From positions 1-22,589 of the IMG/VR virus record IMGVR_UViG_3300044948_000247: DNA of 22,589 nucleotides, one strand, 5' to 3'. The position numbers and the translations under genes were made by a program. Source of the DNA: a virus. The notes beneath the pieces are model-generated. The model saw only the letters and a list, made by a program, of their open reading frames with translations. It did not search any database and was not told the DNA's origin. Below, piece by piece: positions 6,180-12,688 of the stretch; positions within the stretch are counted from its first letter, which is position 1; the number at the start of each line of letters is the position of its first letter.

Positions 6180-7676
6180 ATGTTAACTAAAAAGATTGCA
6201 AATTTTTCAGACGACCTTCTTAATACTGTTCTCGGTATTCTTGGAGAAGCGAAGAAATGTCCAGCCGACTGCGAATGCTCAAAGTGCGAAGCAGAAGATG
6301 AGATGAAAGAAGGCACGATGCCTACTGCCGATGAACCGACTGAAGCTAACAAGAAGACGGCAGACAAAGTTCGTGCGATGATGGCAAAAGAAAAGAAGCC
6401 AATCAAGGAAGAAGATGCACCTAAATTGCCTTTTGATGGTCCTTATAGAAAAGCTGGCGAAGAGCGTAAAGATGAATACGGTAACAAAGTAAAGAACGTT
6501 GCTAAGCATCTTGCGAAGAAAGCAATGAAAGCCAATGAAGATGTAGAGCATACCAATTGCGGAACTCCTGAATGTTGCGGTCAGTGCGATACAGCAGCGC
6601 CGATCAATGAGGTCTCGAAGGGAACACTTGGCCGTTACATCAATAAAGCCAAGGATTCTATCGATACTGCTTCTTATAGACAAGGCCACAAAGAAGCTCA
6701 CGGTAGTTCTTCGAAGCCACTTGAAAAGAAGCTCACAAAGCGCCACAAGGGTATTGAAACTGCTGTTAAGAAACTGACCAAGGAAGAGTCAGAGCAGATT
6801 GATGAACTATCAAAGGCAACTCTTGGTTCTTATGTCAAGAAAGCAACAAACCAGGCATTTAGCAGAGGCTACTCGGGTGACGCAATGACAGTTCGTGGTG
6901 ATATGAATCGCGATTCTGAAGAAGAAAAAGCCGGCGAAAAGAATGTGCATAAAGCTATTAAAAGAGTTAGCGGTGTAACAAAAGCAGTTAATAAGCTGAC
7001 TCAAGAAGAACAAGACTTTGTTGATTCGCTGAACGATGAAATGTTCGAAGGTATGGATAATGACATGCCTAAAGGCTTGGAAGATAGATCACCGCGTGGT
7101 AGAGCTAGAAATGCAATGGGCCGTGCCATTGCAAAAAAAGAGCGTAACCTTGCAAGAGCTCGTAAAGAGATTGCTTCGCGTAATGAAGAAACTGGTTACC
7201 TTGAAACAGATCTTAAAAAGCGTAAGAAGAATAACGATCAAGCTGTCAAGGATATGAAGAAGATGGGTTCTCCCATGAAGAATCCACATTTTGGTGAAGA
7301 AGTAGAAATCACCGAAGCTCGCGGCCGTCCAAAGAAAGCTGGTGCCAAGGATTTCACGATCCATCCGAAGACAAAAGAAAAGCTCATGCACAATAATCCT
7401 GAGCATATGAAAAAGATCGAACTCCTTCAGAAGAATAAAGTTCTTGAGAAGCCAAAGGTTGAAGCCGGCCAGCACATCATGAACCAACTTTCGAAGGCGA
7501 AGACATCGATGTTGGGTGGATCCAAAATTCACTTTACACACGGCGATTCGAAAGAAGTTTCAGGAACACATGCGGCAAAGATCTTAACGAAGTATGCTGG
7601 CATGAAACCAAATGAGAAAGAAGACTTCCAAAAGTTTGTAGGTCACTCGCATGAAAACCTCATGAAACACGTATAA
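6180..7676 (+). CDS. Modular Lys-rich head protein with TLGxY repeats and two Cys4 clusters
   Basis: This 498-residue protein is highly charged and of unknown function. It has two four-cysteine clusters (C27, C31, C33, C36 and C127, C132, C133, C136) that could bind metal. Two related units follow: 145-203 begins VSKGTLGRYINKA and ends AVKKLTKEE; 210-277 begins LSKATLGSYVKKA and ends AVNKLTQEE. The same unit occurs once in the gene at 9424. Each is preceded by an (I/L)-x-E tripeptide (INE144, IDE209), and an ARGRPKK segment follows ITE379. These look like prohead-protease sites. A clear GGAG precedes the ATG at 6180. A role as prohead core or internal-peptide precursor is inferred. Confidence 0.65.
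   Translation: MLTKKIANFSDDLLNTVLGILGEAKKCPADCECSKCEAEDEMKEGTMPTADEPTEANKKTADKVRAMMAKEKKPIKEEDAPKLPFDGPYRKAGEERKDEYGNKVKNVAKHLAKKAMKANEDVEHTNCGTPECCGQCDTAAPINEVSKGTLGRYINKAKDSIDTASYRQGHKEAHGSSSKPLEKKLTKRHKGIETAVKKLTKEESEQIDELSKATLGSYVKKATNQAFSRGYSGDAMTVRGDMNRDSEEEKAGEKNVHKAIKRVSGVTKAVNKLTQEEQDFVDSLNDEMFEGMDNDMPKGLEDRSPRGRARNAMGRAIAKKERNLARARKEIASRNEETGYLETDLKKRKKNNDQAVKDMKKMGSPMKNPHFGEEVEITEARGRPKKAGAKDFTIHPKTKEKLMHNNPEHMKKIELLQKNKVLEKPKVEAGQHIMNQLSKAKTSMLGGSKIHFTHGDSKEVSGTHAAKILTKYAGMKPNEKEDFQKFVGHSHENLMKHV
7112..7133 (+). repeat. 8-bp hairpin followed by an A-tract
   Basis: TGCAATGG (7112-7119) and CCATTGCA (7126-7133) are perfect complements around a 6-nt loop inside the modular head gene, followed by a run of A. 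A repeat of this length is expected a few times by chance in a window of this size, so it is noted only for completeness. Confidence 0.45.
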
Positions 7677-7684
7677 GGTGTAAT

Positions 7685-7894
7685 ATGGCAATTAATGTCG
7701 GAACTTTTATAGTAAAAAATAAAGTTGCTGAAACTTTACCAGAAGTTGAAGCTGTCGTTGAAAGTGAAGAAGCTGTGTCTTTACCAGAAGTTGTACAGAT
7801 GGAAGAAGGCACTGTTATTCATAACGGTCAACCAAAAAAGTTTAATAAAAAAATGTCGGCATATATGATTGATATGCTTACATCCGAAGAATGA
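7685..7894 (+). CDS. Small acidic phage protein, unknown
   Basis: This 69-residue ORF follows the modular head gene by 8 bp, with AAGGTG as ribosome site. It is Val/Glu-rich in the first half, with two LPEV repeats (18-21 and 33-36), and ends KKMSAYMIDMLTSEE. I do not recognise a family. Its stop codon (TGA 7892-7894) overlaps the late promoter of the next gene. Conserved spacing and coding character support a real gene within the virion cluster. Confidence 0.7.
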   Translation: MAINVGTFIVKNKVAETLPEVEAVVESEEAVSLPEVVQMEEGTVIHNGQPKKFNKKMSAYMIDMLTSEE

Positions 7895-7900
7895 TAAATA
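7893..7900 (+). promoter_or_regulatory. T4-like late promoter variant (GATAAATA)
   Basis: This 7/8 match to TATAAATA fits the NATAAATA form of marine T4-like phages. It lies in the 34-bp gap before the virion gene at 7929, with a start expected near 7906 and a strong TTTAGGAG ribosome site following. Confidence 0.7.
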
Positions 7901-7928
7901 AGACAAAGAATCTTTAGGAGAAAAGAAG

Positions 7929-8774
7929 ATGGCTCAATGGGGCAATACAGACGATGCTGCAAACTCGGTCCTATGGGCCACAGCTGCAGTGAACTTAACA
8001 CCTAACACAGTAAACCAAGCGGCATTGTTTGGTAACACCACGGTCGGCGCATTTGTTGCTGGCGAAGCGGTAGGCCAATTCGGTCTTGATGCCACAGAAA
8101 TTCGTGTTTCTGGTAATGCTGCGATTGCGCAATATATCGTAGTAAATGCTGGATCTGGATATGCTGCGAATGCTGTAGTTACAGTTGCTAACTCGACGGG
8201 TGGATCAAACACATCTGCAGCCAACTCAACAGTTGCTGTTGGTCGTGTAACTGCACTGACTGCTAACGTAACGATCGCTGGATTCGGTTCGGTGCCTGCG
8301 GTGACTATTGCTGCTCCAGCAGCGCAAAGCTTTAATGCTAACGCTGCTGTTACGAATGCGACAGACGCTATTGCAATCACAACTGCAAACAGCTTCTTCC
8401 TGGCAGGTGACAAAGTAACATACACTGTTGCAACAGGTAATACCGCTTTGACAAATCTAGTATCAGGTACTGATTATTTTATTAAGACGTCGAATACAAC
8501 AGCTGTGACTCTTGCGACTGCTCCAAATGGTGACACTATCGACCTAACAAAGGGATTGACAGAAACAGGCCACTCTCTGAGAGGCGAAACAGCTACTGCA
8601 GTTGCTGTGCTGACAGAACGTGGTTACACCAAGGGCGCTGCTCACACTGGTTGGGTACTCCGTACAGTTGGTAGTGGTGGTCGTGCAGGTCGTGTTCAGT
8701 ACGAAACGCTCGTTGCAATGGGTGGAAACTTATCTACCGACGCATCTGACGACGCAATCTTGCCAGACGCATAA
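7929..8774 (+). CDS. Virion structural protein (beta-rich, Ala/Thr/Asn-rich)
   Basis: This 281-residue protein begins MAQWGNTDDAANSVLWA and ends with HTGWVLRTVGSGGRAG, an RVQYETLVAMG segment and LPDA. I recall both ends as conserved in structural proteins of marine T4-like phages. The middle is variable, rich in Ala, Thr, Asn and Val, with almost no Lys and no Cys, as expected for beta-sheet surface domains (a YIVVNAGSGYAANAVVTV-type repeat at about 69-86). It is probably an abundant exposed head or tail component. It has its own late promoter and strong ribosome site, which fits high late expression. The exact position in the virion is unknown. Confidence 0.78.
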   Translation: MAQWGNTDDAANSVLWATAAVNLTPNTVNQAALFGNTTVGAFVAGEAVGQFGLDATEIRVSGNAAIAQYIVVNAGSGYAANAVVTVANSTGGSNTSAANSTVAVGRVTALTANVTIAGFGSVPAVTIAAPAAQSFNANAAVTNATDAIAITTANSFFLAGDKVTYTVATGNTALTNLVSGTDYFIKTSNTTAVTLATAPNGDTIDLTKGLTETGHSLRGETATAVAVLTERGYTKGAAHTGWVLRTVGSGGRAGRVQYETLVAMGGNLSTDASDDAILPDA

Positions 8775-8783
8775 GGATAATAT

Positions 8784-9035
8784 ATGAGTGATCGTGCCAA
8801 GAAAATAACTGAGCTTACTTCGATTGGCACGGCCAACACGTCGATCGCTAGCGGAGATATCTTTATTGTAGAAGATATCTCCGCTAATACGACCAAGTCT
8901 GCTACATTATCCACCATTCGGAAGTCTATCTTCCAAGGACCATTCGCCAACGATTCAGTAGCAAATACTAATGGAGTGGCACTTGGCCAACCATACTTTG
9001 TAGCTGATGGGAGCGTCAAAGTAAGAATTGCCTAA
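8784..9035 (+). CDS. Small virion/tail-associated protein
   Basis: This 83-residue protein has the pattern KKITELTSIGTANTSIASGD followed by an IFIVEDISA segment, typical of N-terminal pieces of phage tail-fibre-like proteins ('ITELT...GD.f.VvD'). It ends in ADGSVKVRIA, seen in small structural proteins next to the gene type at 7929. AAGGAT precedes the ATG. It overlaps the next gene by 1 bp (TAATG). It carries a 15-bp perfect hairpin about 65 nt after its start, plus a smaller 8-bp inverted repeat (8793-8800/8824-8831) upstream of that. Confidence 0.65.
   Translation: MSDRAKKITELTSIGTANTSIASGDIFIVEDISANTTKSATLSTIRKSIFQGPFANDSVANTNGVALGQPYFVADGSVKVRIA
8849..8886 (+). repeat. 15-bp perfect inverted repeat (hairpin)
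   Basis: TAGCGGAGATATCTT (8849-8863) and AAGATATCTCCGCTA (8872-8886) are perfect complements around an 8-nt loop, TATTGTAG. This is the longest perfect stem-loop I found in the window, and it lies wholly within coding sequence. No U-tract follows. Confidence 0.88.
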
Positions 9036-9424
9036 TGATTGAAAAACTTGATGATTCCAATTTCTTGATATATGCTGCTAAGTGTTATGATAATCCACAA
9101 TGTTTTGAGGATCTTGAATTTTACGAAGACTTAGCTCGATTCAAATATATTAAGAGATTACTTAATCGCTATGAAGAGTCCGGAGATTTAAAAGATAGAT
9201 TAATCGTCAATCATCTCGTTGTTCTGTACAATGTGTTCGGTAACGAAGCTACCAGATTACTCTTCTTTAAGTTAGATGGCTATCATCATATGTTGAAGCC
9301 ATTCATCGTTTTATTAGGAAGGCTTCCTGAGAAGATACCGAATATAGGCATAGATAATAAAACACTTATTACTAACGATATTGCTGTAGATGAAGTTATA
9401 GTACAAAAACTAAGGAAGATTTAA
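9035..9424 (+). CDS. Conserved T4-like phage protein, unknown function
   Basis: This 129-residue protein, mostly helical, has the pattern DDSNFLIYAAKCYDNPQCFE, RFKYIKRLLNRYEESGDLKD, LIVNHLVVLYNVFG and LKPFIVLLGRLP. I recall similar proteins beside virion genes in marine T4-like phages, where no function is assigned. It overlaps the upstream gene (TAATG at 9033-9037) and the next gene by 1 bp. No catalytic or membrane motif is visible. Confidence 0.75.
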   Translation: MIEKLDDSNFLIYAAKCYDNPQCFEDLEFYEDLARFKYIKRLLNRYEESGDLKDRLIVNHLVVLYNVFGNEATRLLFFKLDGYHHMLKPFIVLLGRLPEKIPNIGIDNKTLITNDIAVDEVIVQKLRKI

Positions 9425-9984
9425 TGGCCAATAAAGAAAAGCAAGAGTATGACTACGAAGGCGATATGGCCATGTCACAACTCAAGTCTATCATTGCCAA
9501 CGCTCAGCGCATGCATGACATGCTGAAGGTAGATACGAATCTTCCTGAATGGGTTCAGTCGAAGATTACACTCGCAGAAGATTACATCACTACTGCTTCG
9601 AATTATATGCAAGGCGAGATGAGCGAAGAAGCACAACTCGACGAACTTTCAGGTGCTACACTCGGTTCTTATGTTGTCAAATCGAAGAAAGACGAGAAAG
9701 CTCGTAAAGAACATGGTATCGCAGTACGCGATGAGATTCGTAAGAAGACTGGTTTGAACGTAGGCACACCTATGGATCCTAAACTTTATGGTCGTAAGAT
9801 GAGCCGTGGGCATAATCAACAAGTTGCTATGAAAAAGCTCACAGGACAAGCACGAGTAAATGCGACTGAAGAAGTTGCAGTGAATTCTGTTGGTTCTGGC
9901 CAAGTTGCAGGCCTACAAGGTGAACCGCCAGTAAGAAAGAAAAAGAAAAACGTCATGACTTTCAATAGATTTATGAAGAAATAA
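9424..9984 (+). CDS. Modular Lys-rich protein with one TLGxY unit
   Basis: This 186-residue protein has three parts. Residues 1-65 are a helical segment with PEWVQSKITLAEDYITTASN at 41-60, frequent in marine T4-like phage proteins. Residues 75-141 form one copy of the repeat unit of the gene at 6180 (LSGATLGSYVVK ... AMKKLTG), preceded by LDE (72-74), a candidate prohead-protease site. The tail is Lys-rich (RKKKKN) and ends TFNRFMKK. It is likely a minor head or core component, by similarity to the larger modular proteins. The gene stops 1 bp before the spanin ATG. Confidence 0.62.
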   Translation: MANKEKQEYDYEGDMAMSQLKSIIANAQRMHDMLKVDTNLPEWVQSKITLAEDYITTASNYMQGEMSEEAQLDELSGATLGSYVVKSKKDEKARKEHGIAVRDEIRKKTGLNVGTPMDPKLYGRKMSRGHNQQVAMKKLTGQARVNATEEVAVNSVGSGQVAGLQGEPPVRKKKKNVMTFNRFMKK

Positions 9985-9985
9985 T

Positions 9986-10498
9986 ATGTTAGGAATGATC
10001 CCACTACCATATAAGTTGCTTGCAGGTGCTGCACTCATGGCAGGGATCTTCGTCTTTGGTTATATGAAAGGATCTGCTTATGCTGAAGCTGAATTGGCTC
10101 GTTTCTCTGCGCAAAAGAGTGAGCAAATCGCGGAATTGGAGAGGAAGAATTCTGCAATTTCTACTGAGGTAGTCACTGAATATGTTGATCGCACAAACAC
10201 AATTAGAGAGAAAGAATATGTTTACATTGATGCCGCTAAAGACACTGTTCCTAATCAGTCTGTTATGTCTAACGGCTGGGTGTTCACGCACGACATTAGT
10301 GCCAGTGCCGGTGATGCCGACGCCGCCAGAAGTTCTGATGCGTCCCCCTCAGCAGTTAAAGACACTGATGCCCTCATCGGAATCATCAGAAACTACGCCA
10401 TCTGCCAATCCAACTCGGTCCAACTCGTCGAACTCCAACGATGGATAAGTGAGAATAAAATGGCCGTTGATGCGATGGCAAAAGAGAAGAAGAAATGA
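9986..10498 (+). CDS. Inner-membrane spanin (Rz-like)
   Basis: This 170-residue protein has one N-terminal membrane segment (about 6-26, LPYKLLAGAALMAGIFVFGY) and a long charged periplasmic domain predicted to be helical or coiled-coil. This is the layout of i-spanins, which span the periplasm and, with an outer-membrane lipoprotein, fuse the two membranes at the last step of lysis. The decisive point is a second ORF fully embedded in another frame (10218-10448) that encodes a lipoprotein with a lipobox, as for Rz/Rz1. The ATG at 9986 has only a weak ribosome site. Four bases overlap the next gene. Confidence 0.85.
   Translation: MLGMIPLPYKLLAGAALMAGIFVFGYMKGSAYAEAELARFSAQKSEQIAELERKNSAISTEVVTEYVDRTNTIREKEYVYIDAAKDTVPNQSVMSNGWVFTHDISASAGDADAARSSDASPSAVKDTDALIGIIRNYAICQSNSVQLVELQRWISENKMAVDAMAKEKKK
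10218..10448 (+). CDS. Outer-membrane spanin lipoprotein (Rz1-like), nested in Rz
   Basis: This 76-residue ORF lies entirely within the Rz-like gene in another frame. It has a basic-hydrophobic signal peptide (MPLKTLFLISLLCL) and a lipobox LTAGC with C22 as the lipidation site. The mature part is Pro-rich (LVPVPVMPTPPEVLMRPP), typical of Rz1. The mature chain is about 55 residues. The start at 10218 was preferred to the ATG at 10182 because it gives a normal-length signal peptide and follows a GAGAGAAAG stretch; 10230 is also possible. The lipoprotein implies a host with an outer membrane. Confidence 0.85.
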   Translation: MFTLMPLKTLFLISLLCLTAGCSRTTLVPVPVMPTPPEVLMRPPQQLKTLMPSSESSETTPSANPTRSNSSNSNDG

Positions 10499-10707
10499 AA
10501 AAGTTTAAAGACGTACCAGAAGAAGACTCGAACGATAGTTTGATTACCATCATTGCCAACTCTCTCAATAGAGCGAGCAGTGGCAATAAAGATGATACGC
10601 GCGGTCTACTCCTTTTGATCGCCGCTCTGGGACTTCTTAATCTTTCAAAAGATGGGCTTCCTGCAAGTGTTGCAAGAAAGCTCGCATCAACATCAAATAG
10701 AAAATAA
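10495..10707 (+). CDS. Small protein with a short hydrophobic stretch, unknown
   Basis: This 70-residue protein overlaps the spanin stop by 4 bp (ATGA). It has an acidic N-terminus, a hydrophobic stretch GLLLLIAALGLLNL (about 37-50) and a basic Ser-rich end. The stretch is too short for a confident membrane span but could be amphipathic and membrane-associated. Position suggests a lysis-related role; I recognise no family. Confidence 0.62.
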   Translation: MKKFKDVPEEDSNDSLITIIANSLNRASSGNKDDTRGLLLLIAALGLLNLSKDGLPASVARKLASTSNRK

Positions 10708-10719
10708 TCGGAGACTGAT

Positions 10720-10905
10720 ATGTGGGAAAAAATTAAAAGCTGGTTCATGAAGACAGCAGACCTGAATTCAGATGGTAGAGTCACAGCAGAAGATCTTGAA
10801 CTTGCTCGTGCTTTGGCTGATAAGAAAGCCAAAGAAGCAAATGAAACTATCAATGCAGTTGTTGAAGCCGCAGAGAAAATTAAGAAAGTTAGAAAAAAGA
10901 AATGA
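10720..10905 (+). CDS. EF-hand miniprotein
   Basis: This 61-residue protein carries a near-canonical calcium-binding EF-hand/dockerin-type loop: D14-L-N16-S-D18-G-R-V-T22-A-E-D25, with acidic or polar residues at loop positions 1, 3, 5, 9 and 12 and Gly at 6. The first helix is WEKIKSWFMKTA; the rest is a charged helix ending KKVRKKK. A single EF-hand usually pairs with another copy, so it may dimerise. TCGGAG precedes the ATG. It overlaps the next gene (10902) by 4 bp within the lysis/membrane block, suggesting calcium-linked membrane or cell-wall function, which is inference. Confidence 0.75.
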   Translation: MWEKIKSWFMKTADLNSDGRVTAEDLELARALADKKAKEANETINAVVEAAEKIKKVRKKK

Positions 10906-11351
10906 GCCTATTATCATTTTTTGCAACACCGCCGATTAACTCTCTCGAACAACTCGAGCTTGAGAAGGGCAAGATCCAACTTACTATCATGAAAATGGTA
11001 ACGCTTGTCTTATCATCTATTATGTTGGCTGTTGTATTCATCTTCCTCATTGGTATGTTCATGCCAAACGAGCTAATCGATAACAACGAGATCTTTAAGA
11101 TTATTGGTCCAGCATTCTCAATGATTATTGGTGCCTTTGTTGGTGCATTTGCTACCATGATGGGTATGAAGACAGCAGAATTTGATCCGAATGTCAAGAC
11201 ACAAGAACTTGGTAAGACAGACCATAAAGAACTCGCAGAAGCACATGTCATCAACGCACAAGCTGAAACAATTGAAACCGAAAATGAAATTAAAATGATG
11301 GCAGCTATCGATAAATACAAAGATAGCGACGAGGATTTCGGTCCTTTCTAA
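10902..11351 (+). CDS. Membrane protein with two transmembrane helices (lysis block)
   Basis: This 149-residue protein has two clear membrane spans, at about 29-53 (IMKMVTLVLSSIMLAVVFIF...) and 64-89 (IFKIIGPAFSMIIGAFVGAF...), the second with small-residue GxxxG-like packing. A long charged, soluble C-terminus follows. It lies between the spanins and the holin-like gene, so a holin, antiholin or other lysis-membrane role is plausible, but the long tail is unusual for a holin. It overlaps the EF-hand gene by 4 bp. A late-promoter variant lies near its end (11310). Confidence 0.72.
   Translation: MSLLSFFATPPINSLEQLELEKGKIQLTIMKMVTLVLSSIMLAVVFIFLIGMFMPNELIDNNEIFKIIGPAFSMIIGAFVGAFATMMGMKTAEFDPNVKTQELGKTDHKELAEAHVINAQAETIETENEIKMMAAIDKYKDSDEDFGPF
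11310..11317 (+). promoter_or_regulatory. Possible late promoter variant (GATAAATA), intragenic
   Basis: This 7/8 match to TATAAATA sits near the 3' end of the membrane-protein gene. It would start RNA near 11323, about 63 nt before the holin-like gene. It lies in the loop of a weak 6-bp inverted repeat (GCTATC/GATAGC). Chance occurrence cannot be excluded. Confidence 0.4.
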
Positions 11352-11385
11352 ATTATGATTTCGTTAACCTAACGGAGTCGAAGAA

Positions 11386-11625
11386 ATGTTTAAAAAAATA
11401 AAAGATCTGATTTTCCAAACATTCACTGGAAAAGATAATAAGACACTTGATCTTGGTAGAATTCTATGGGCCAAAGGCGTAATGCTTTTCTTTGGTCTGT
11501 CGATCTACGACATCTATCGTGGTGCAGAATTTGATGCATCGACATGGGGTGTAGGATTAGGTGCGGTACTCGCCGCCGGCGGTGCAGCTCTTGCACTCAA
11601 AGCTAGTACGGAACCAACAGAATAA
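11386..11625 (+). CDS. Putative holin
   Basis: This 79-residue protein has two membrane helices, about 26-46 (ILWAKGVMLFFGLSIYDIYRG) and 53-73 (TWGVGLGAVLAAGGAALALK), joined by a short loop, with a charged N-terminus (FKKIKDLIFQTFTGKDNKTL). Size and topology fit a class II-like holin, which forms holes in the inner membrane to start lysis. I recall similar 'KDNxTxxLGRxLW...GLGAVLAGGGAA' proteins called putative holins in phages of marine bacteria. CGGAG lies 9 nt upstream. It is followed immediately by the tail-anchored gene (TAATG overlap). Confidence 0.7.
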   Translation: MFKKIKDLIFQTFTGKDNKTLDLGRILWAKGVMLFFGLSIYDIYRGAEFDASTWGVGLGAVLAAGGAALALKASTEPTE

Positions 11626-12107
11626 TGGCAACACCATCGGTCAACAAGTTAGCTGAAGATGTGTCGTATCTAAGTAGAGATATGGCAGTCGTCAATACGC
11701 TTGTTGGCCGTTTGGATACAACCATTGATAAGCTAACTGACATTTCAAGTAGCGTATCGAATCTTCTTGCTGTCCACGAAACTAAACTGACTTCCCAGGA
11801 AATCATAAGTAAACAACTATCAGATTTAGTGGAAGCACGCAGAGTGGAAACAGACGACAAAGTCCAGCTATTACATGAAAGAATTTCTTCAGGCGAGCGC
11901 GAGCTCAAAGAAAGCATCGACGATCAGTACGACGAACTCATGAAAGAAATTAAAGAGATGCGTGCTGAGTCGACAGTACAGCATAACACTCTGAGCGATC
12001 GAATCACTGCCATGGAAAAATGGATGTGGACAGTCATCGGCGGTGCTGCTATCGTAGGCGGTATTATTACATTGGTGCCATGGAGTACAATATTCGGAAT
12101 TGGATAA
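11625..12107 (+). CDS. Coiled-coil tail-anchored membrane protein (XhlA-like layout)
   Basis: This 160-residue protein has long heptad-rich coiled-coil segments (about 5-125) and ends in a single membrane helix preceded by MEKWMWTVIGGAAIVGGIIT (about 130-149). This matches the layout of the XhlA/hemolysin-type lysis accessory proteins (coiled coil, LEKWxWxIxG, C-terminal span), although it is longer than typical XhlA. The adjacent holin-like gene strengthens a lysis role. The start overlaps the previous stop by 1 bp. Relation to XhlA is inferred from layout and the EKWMW motif only. Confidence 0.68.
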   Translation: MATPSVNKLAEDVSYLSRDMAVVNTLVGRLDTTIDKLTDISSSVSNLLAVHETKLTSQEIISKQLSDLVEARRVETDDKVQLLHERISSGERELKESIDDQYDELMKEIKEMRAESTVQHNTLSDRITAMEKWMWTVIGGAAIVGGIITLVPWSTIFGIG

Positions 12108-12110
12108 ATT

Positions 12111-12653
12111 ATGAGACGCGTGATTGATGACTTCTTGCCAAGAAGTTATTTTAATGAAATAAAACAGATGATCGAACATCCAGCCTTTCGTTGGAACTTC
12201 TCATCGATACTTCCTGAAGGATACAACGGCCAGACTGAAAAAGACTGGTACTTCATGAAGAGAATCTATACAGAAAATGAACACATCGAAGATGCATTCG
12301 GGTATTGGCAAACGATCAGACCGATGTTCTATTTCTTTGAAGAAAAACTTAATTTCAATACAGAACATGTCATCAGCGTAAACGTCAATAGCATGATGAA
12401 TCAAGGCCGTAAGCGTGCCCATGGTTGGCACAATGATTGCCCGTATAAGCATTACGTAGCTCTGTTTTATATCAATACTTGTAATACTGCTCCAACACTA
12501 TTTGAAGATGGATCAGAAGTCGAGCATATCGAGAATCGATTACTATTCTTCGAAGGCGGAGATCATATTGATAATAGGCACAGTACTAATCTTCCATTAG
12601 ATGTCGAAAGAAGATTAGCGATTAATTTTAATCTTAAAGGCTCTTTGTTCTAA
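12111..12653 (+). CDS. 2-oxoglutarate/Fe(II)-dependent oxygenase
   Basis: This 180-residue protein has the iron-binding triad of 2OG dioxygenases: H107-x-D109 (GWHNDCP) and a distal H157 (NRHSTNLP), with R167 or R168 about 10 residues later as the 2-oxoglutarate-binding Arg. These enzymes hydroxylate protein, nucleic-acid or small-molecule substrates with O2. Genes of this family are frequent in marine T4-like phages; the substrate is unknown. There are 3 bp after the tail-anchored gene, and TAA at 12651-12653 runs into the next promoter motif. An early hairpin (12126-12150) lies just after the start. Confidence 0.85.
   Translation: MRRVIDDFLPRSYFNEIKQMIEHPAFRWNFSSILPEGYNGQTEKDWYFMKRIYTENEHIEDAFGYWQTIRPMFYFFEEKLNFNTEHVISVNVNSMMNQGRKRAHGWHNDCPYKHYVALFYINTCNTAPTLFEDGSEVEHIENRLLFFEGGDHIDNRHSTNLPLDVERRLAINFNLKGSLF
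12126..12150 (+). repeat. 11-bp stem-loop near the start of the oxygenase gene
   Basis: Seven perfect pairs, ACTTCTT/AAGAAGT, surround a GCC loop (12137-12139). The stem extends outward by four more pairs including two G-T wobbles, to 12126 and 12150. It begins 15 nt after the A of the start codon, within the ribosome footprint, so it could lower translation. Confidence 0.6.
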
Positions 12654-12688
12654 ATAAACATGTACAATAATCACAAACTGTGTATAAT
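12652..12688 (+). promoter_or_regulatory. Sigma70-like promoter upstream of the primase gene
   Basis: TATAAT at 12683-12688 is a perfect -10 box, preceded by TG. TGTACA at 12661-12666, 16 bp upstream, is a 4/6 match to the -35 box. The element AAATAAACATGTACA (12652-12666) is shared with 723-737. RNA would start near 12695, ahead of GGAG (12703-12706) and the ATG at 12712. It probably drives the replication and nucleotide genes early with unmodified host polymerase. Confidence 0.72.

Noticed and set aside
11362-11374. CGTTA/TAACG hairpin before the holin-like gene
   Set aside because: The stem is only 5 bp with no U-tract and leaves most of the ribosome site free.
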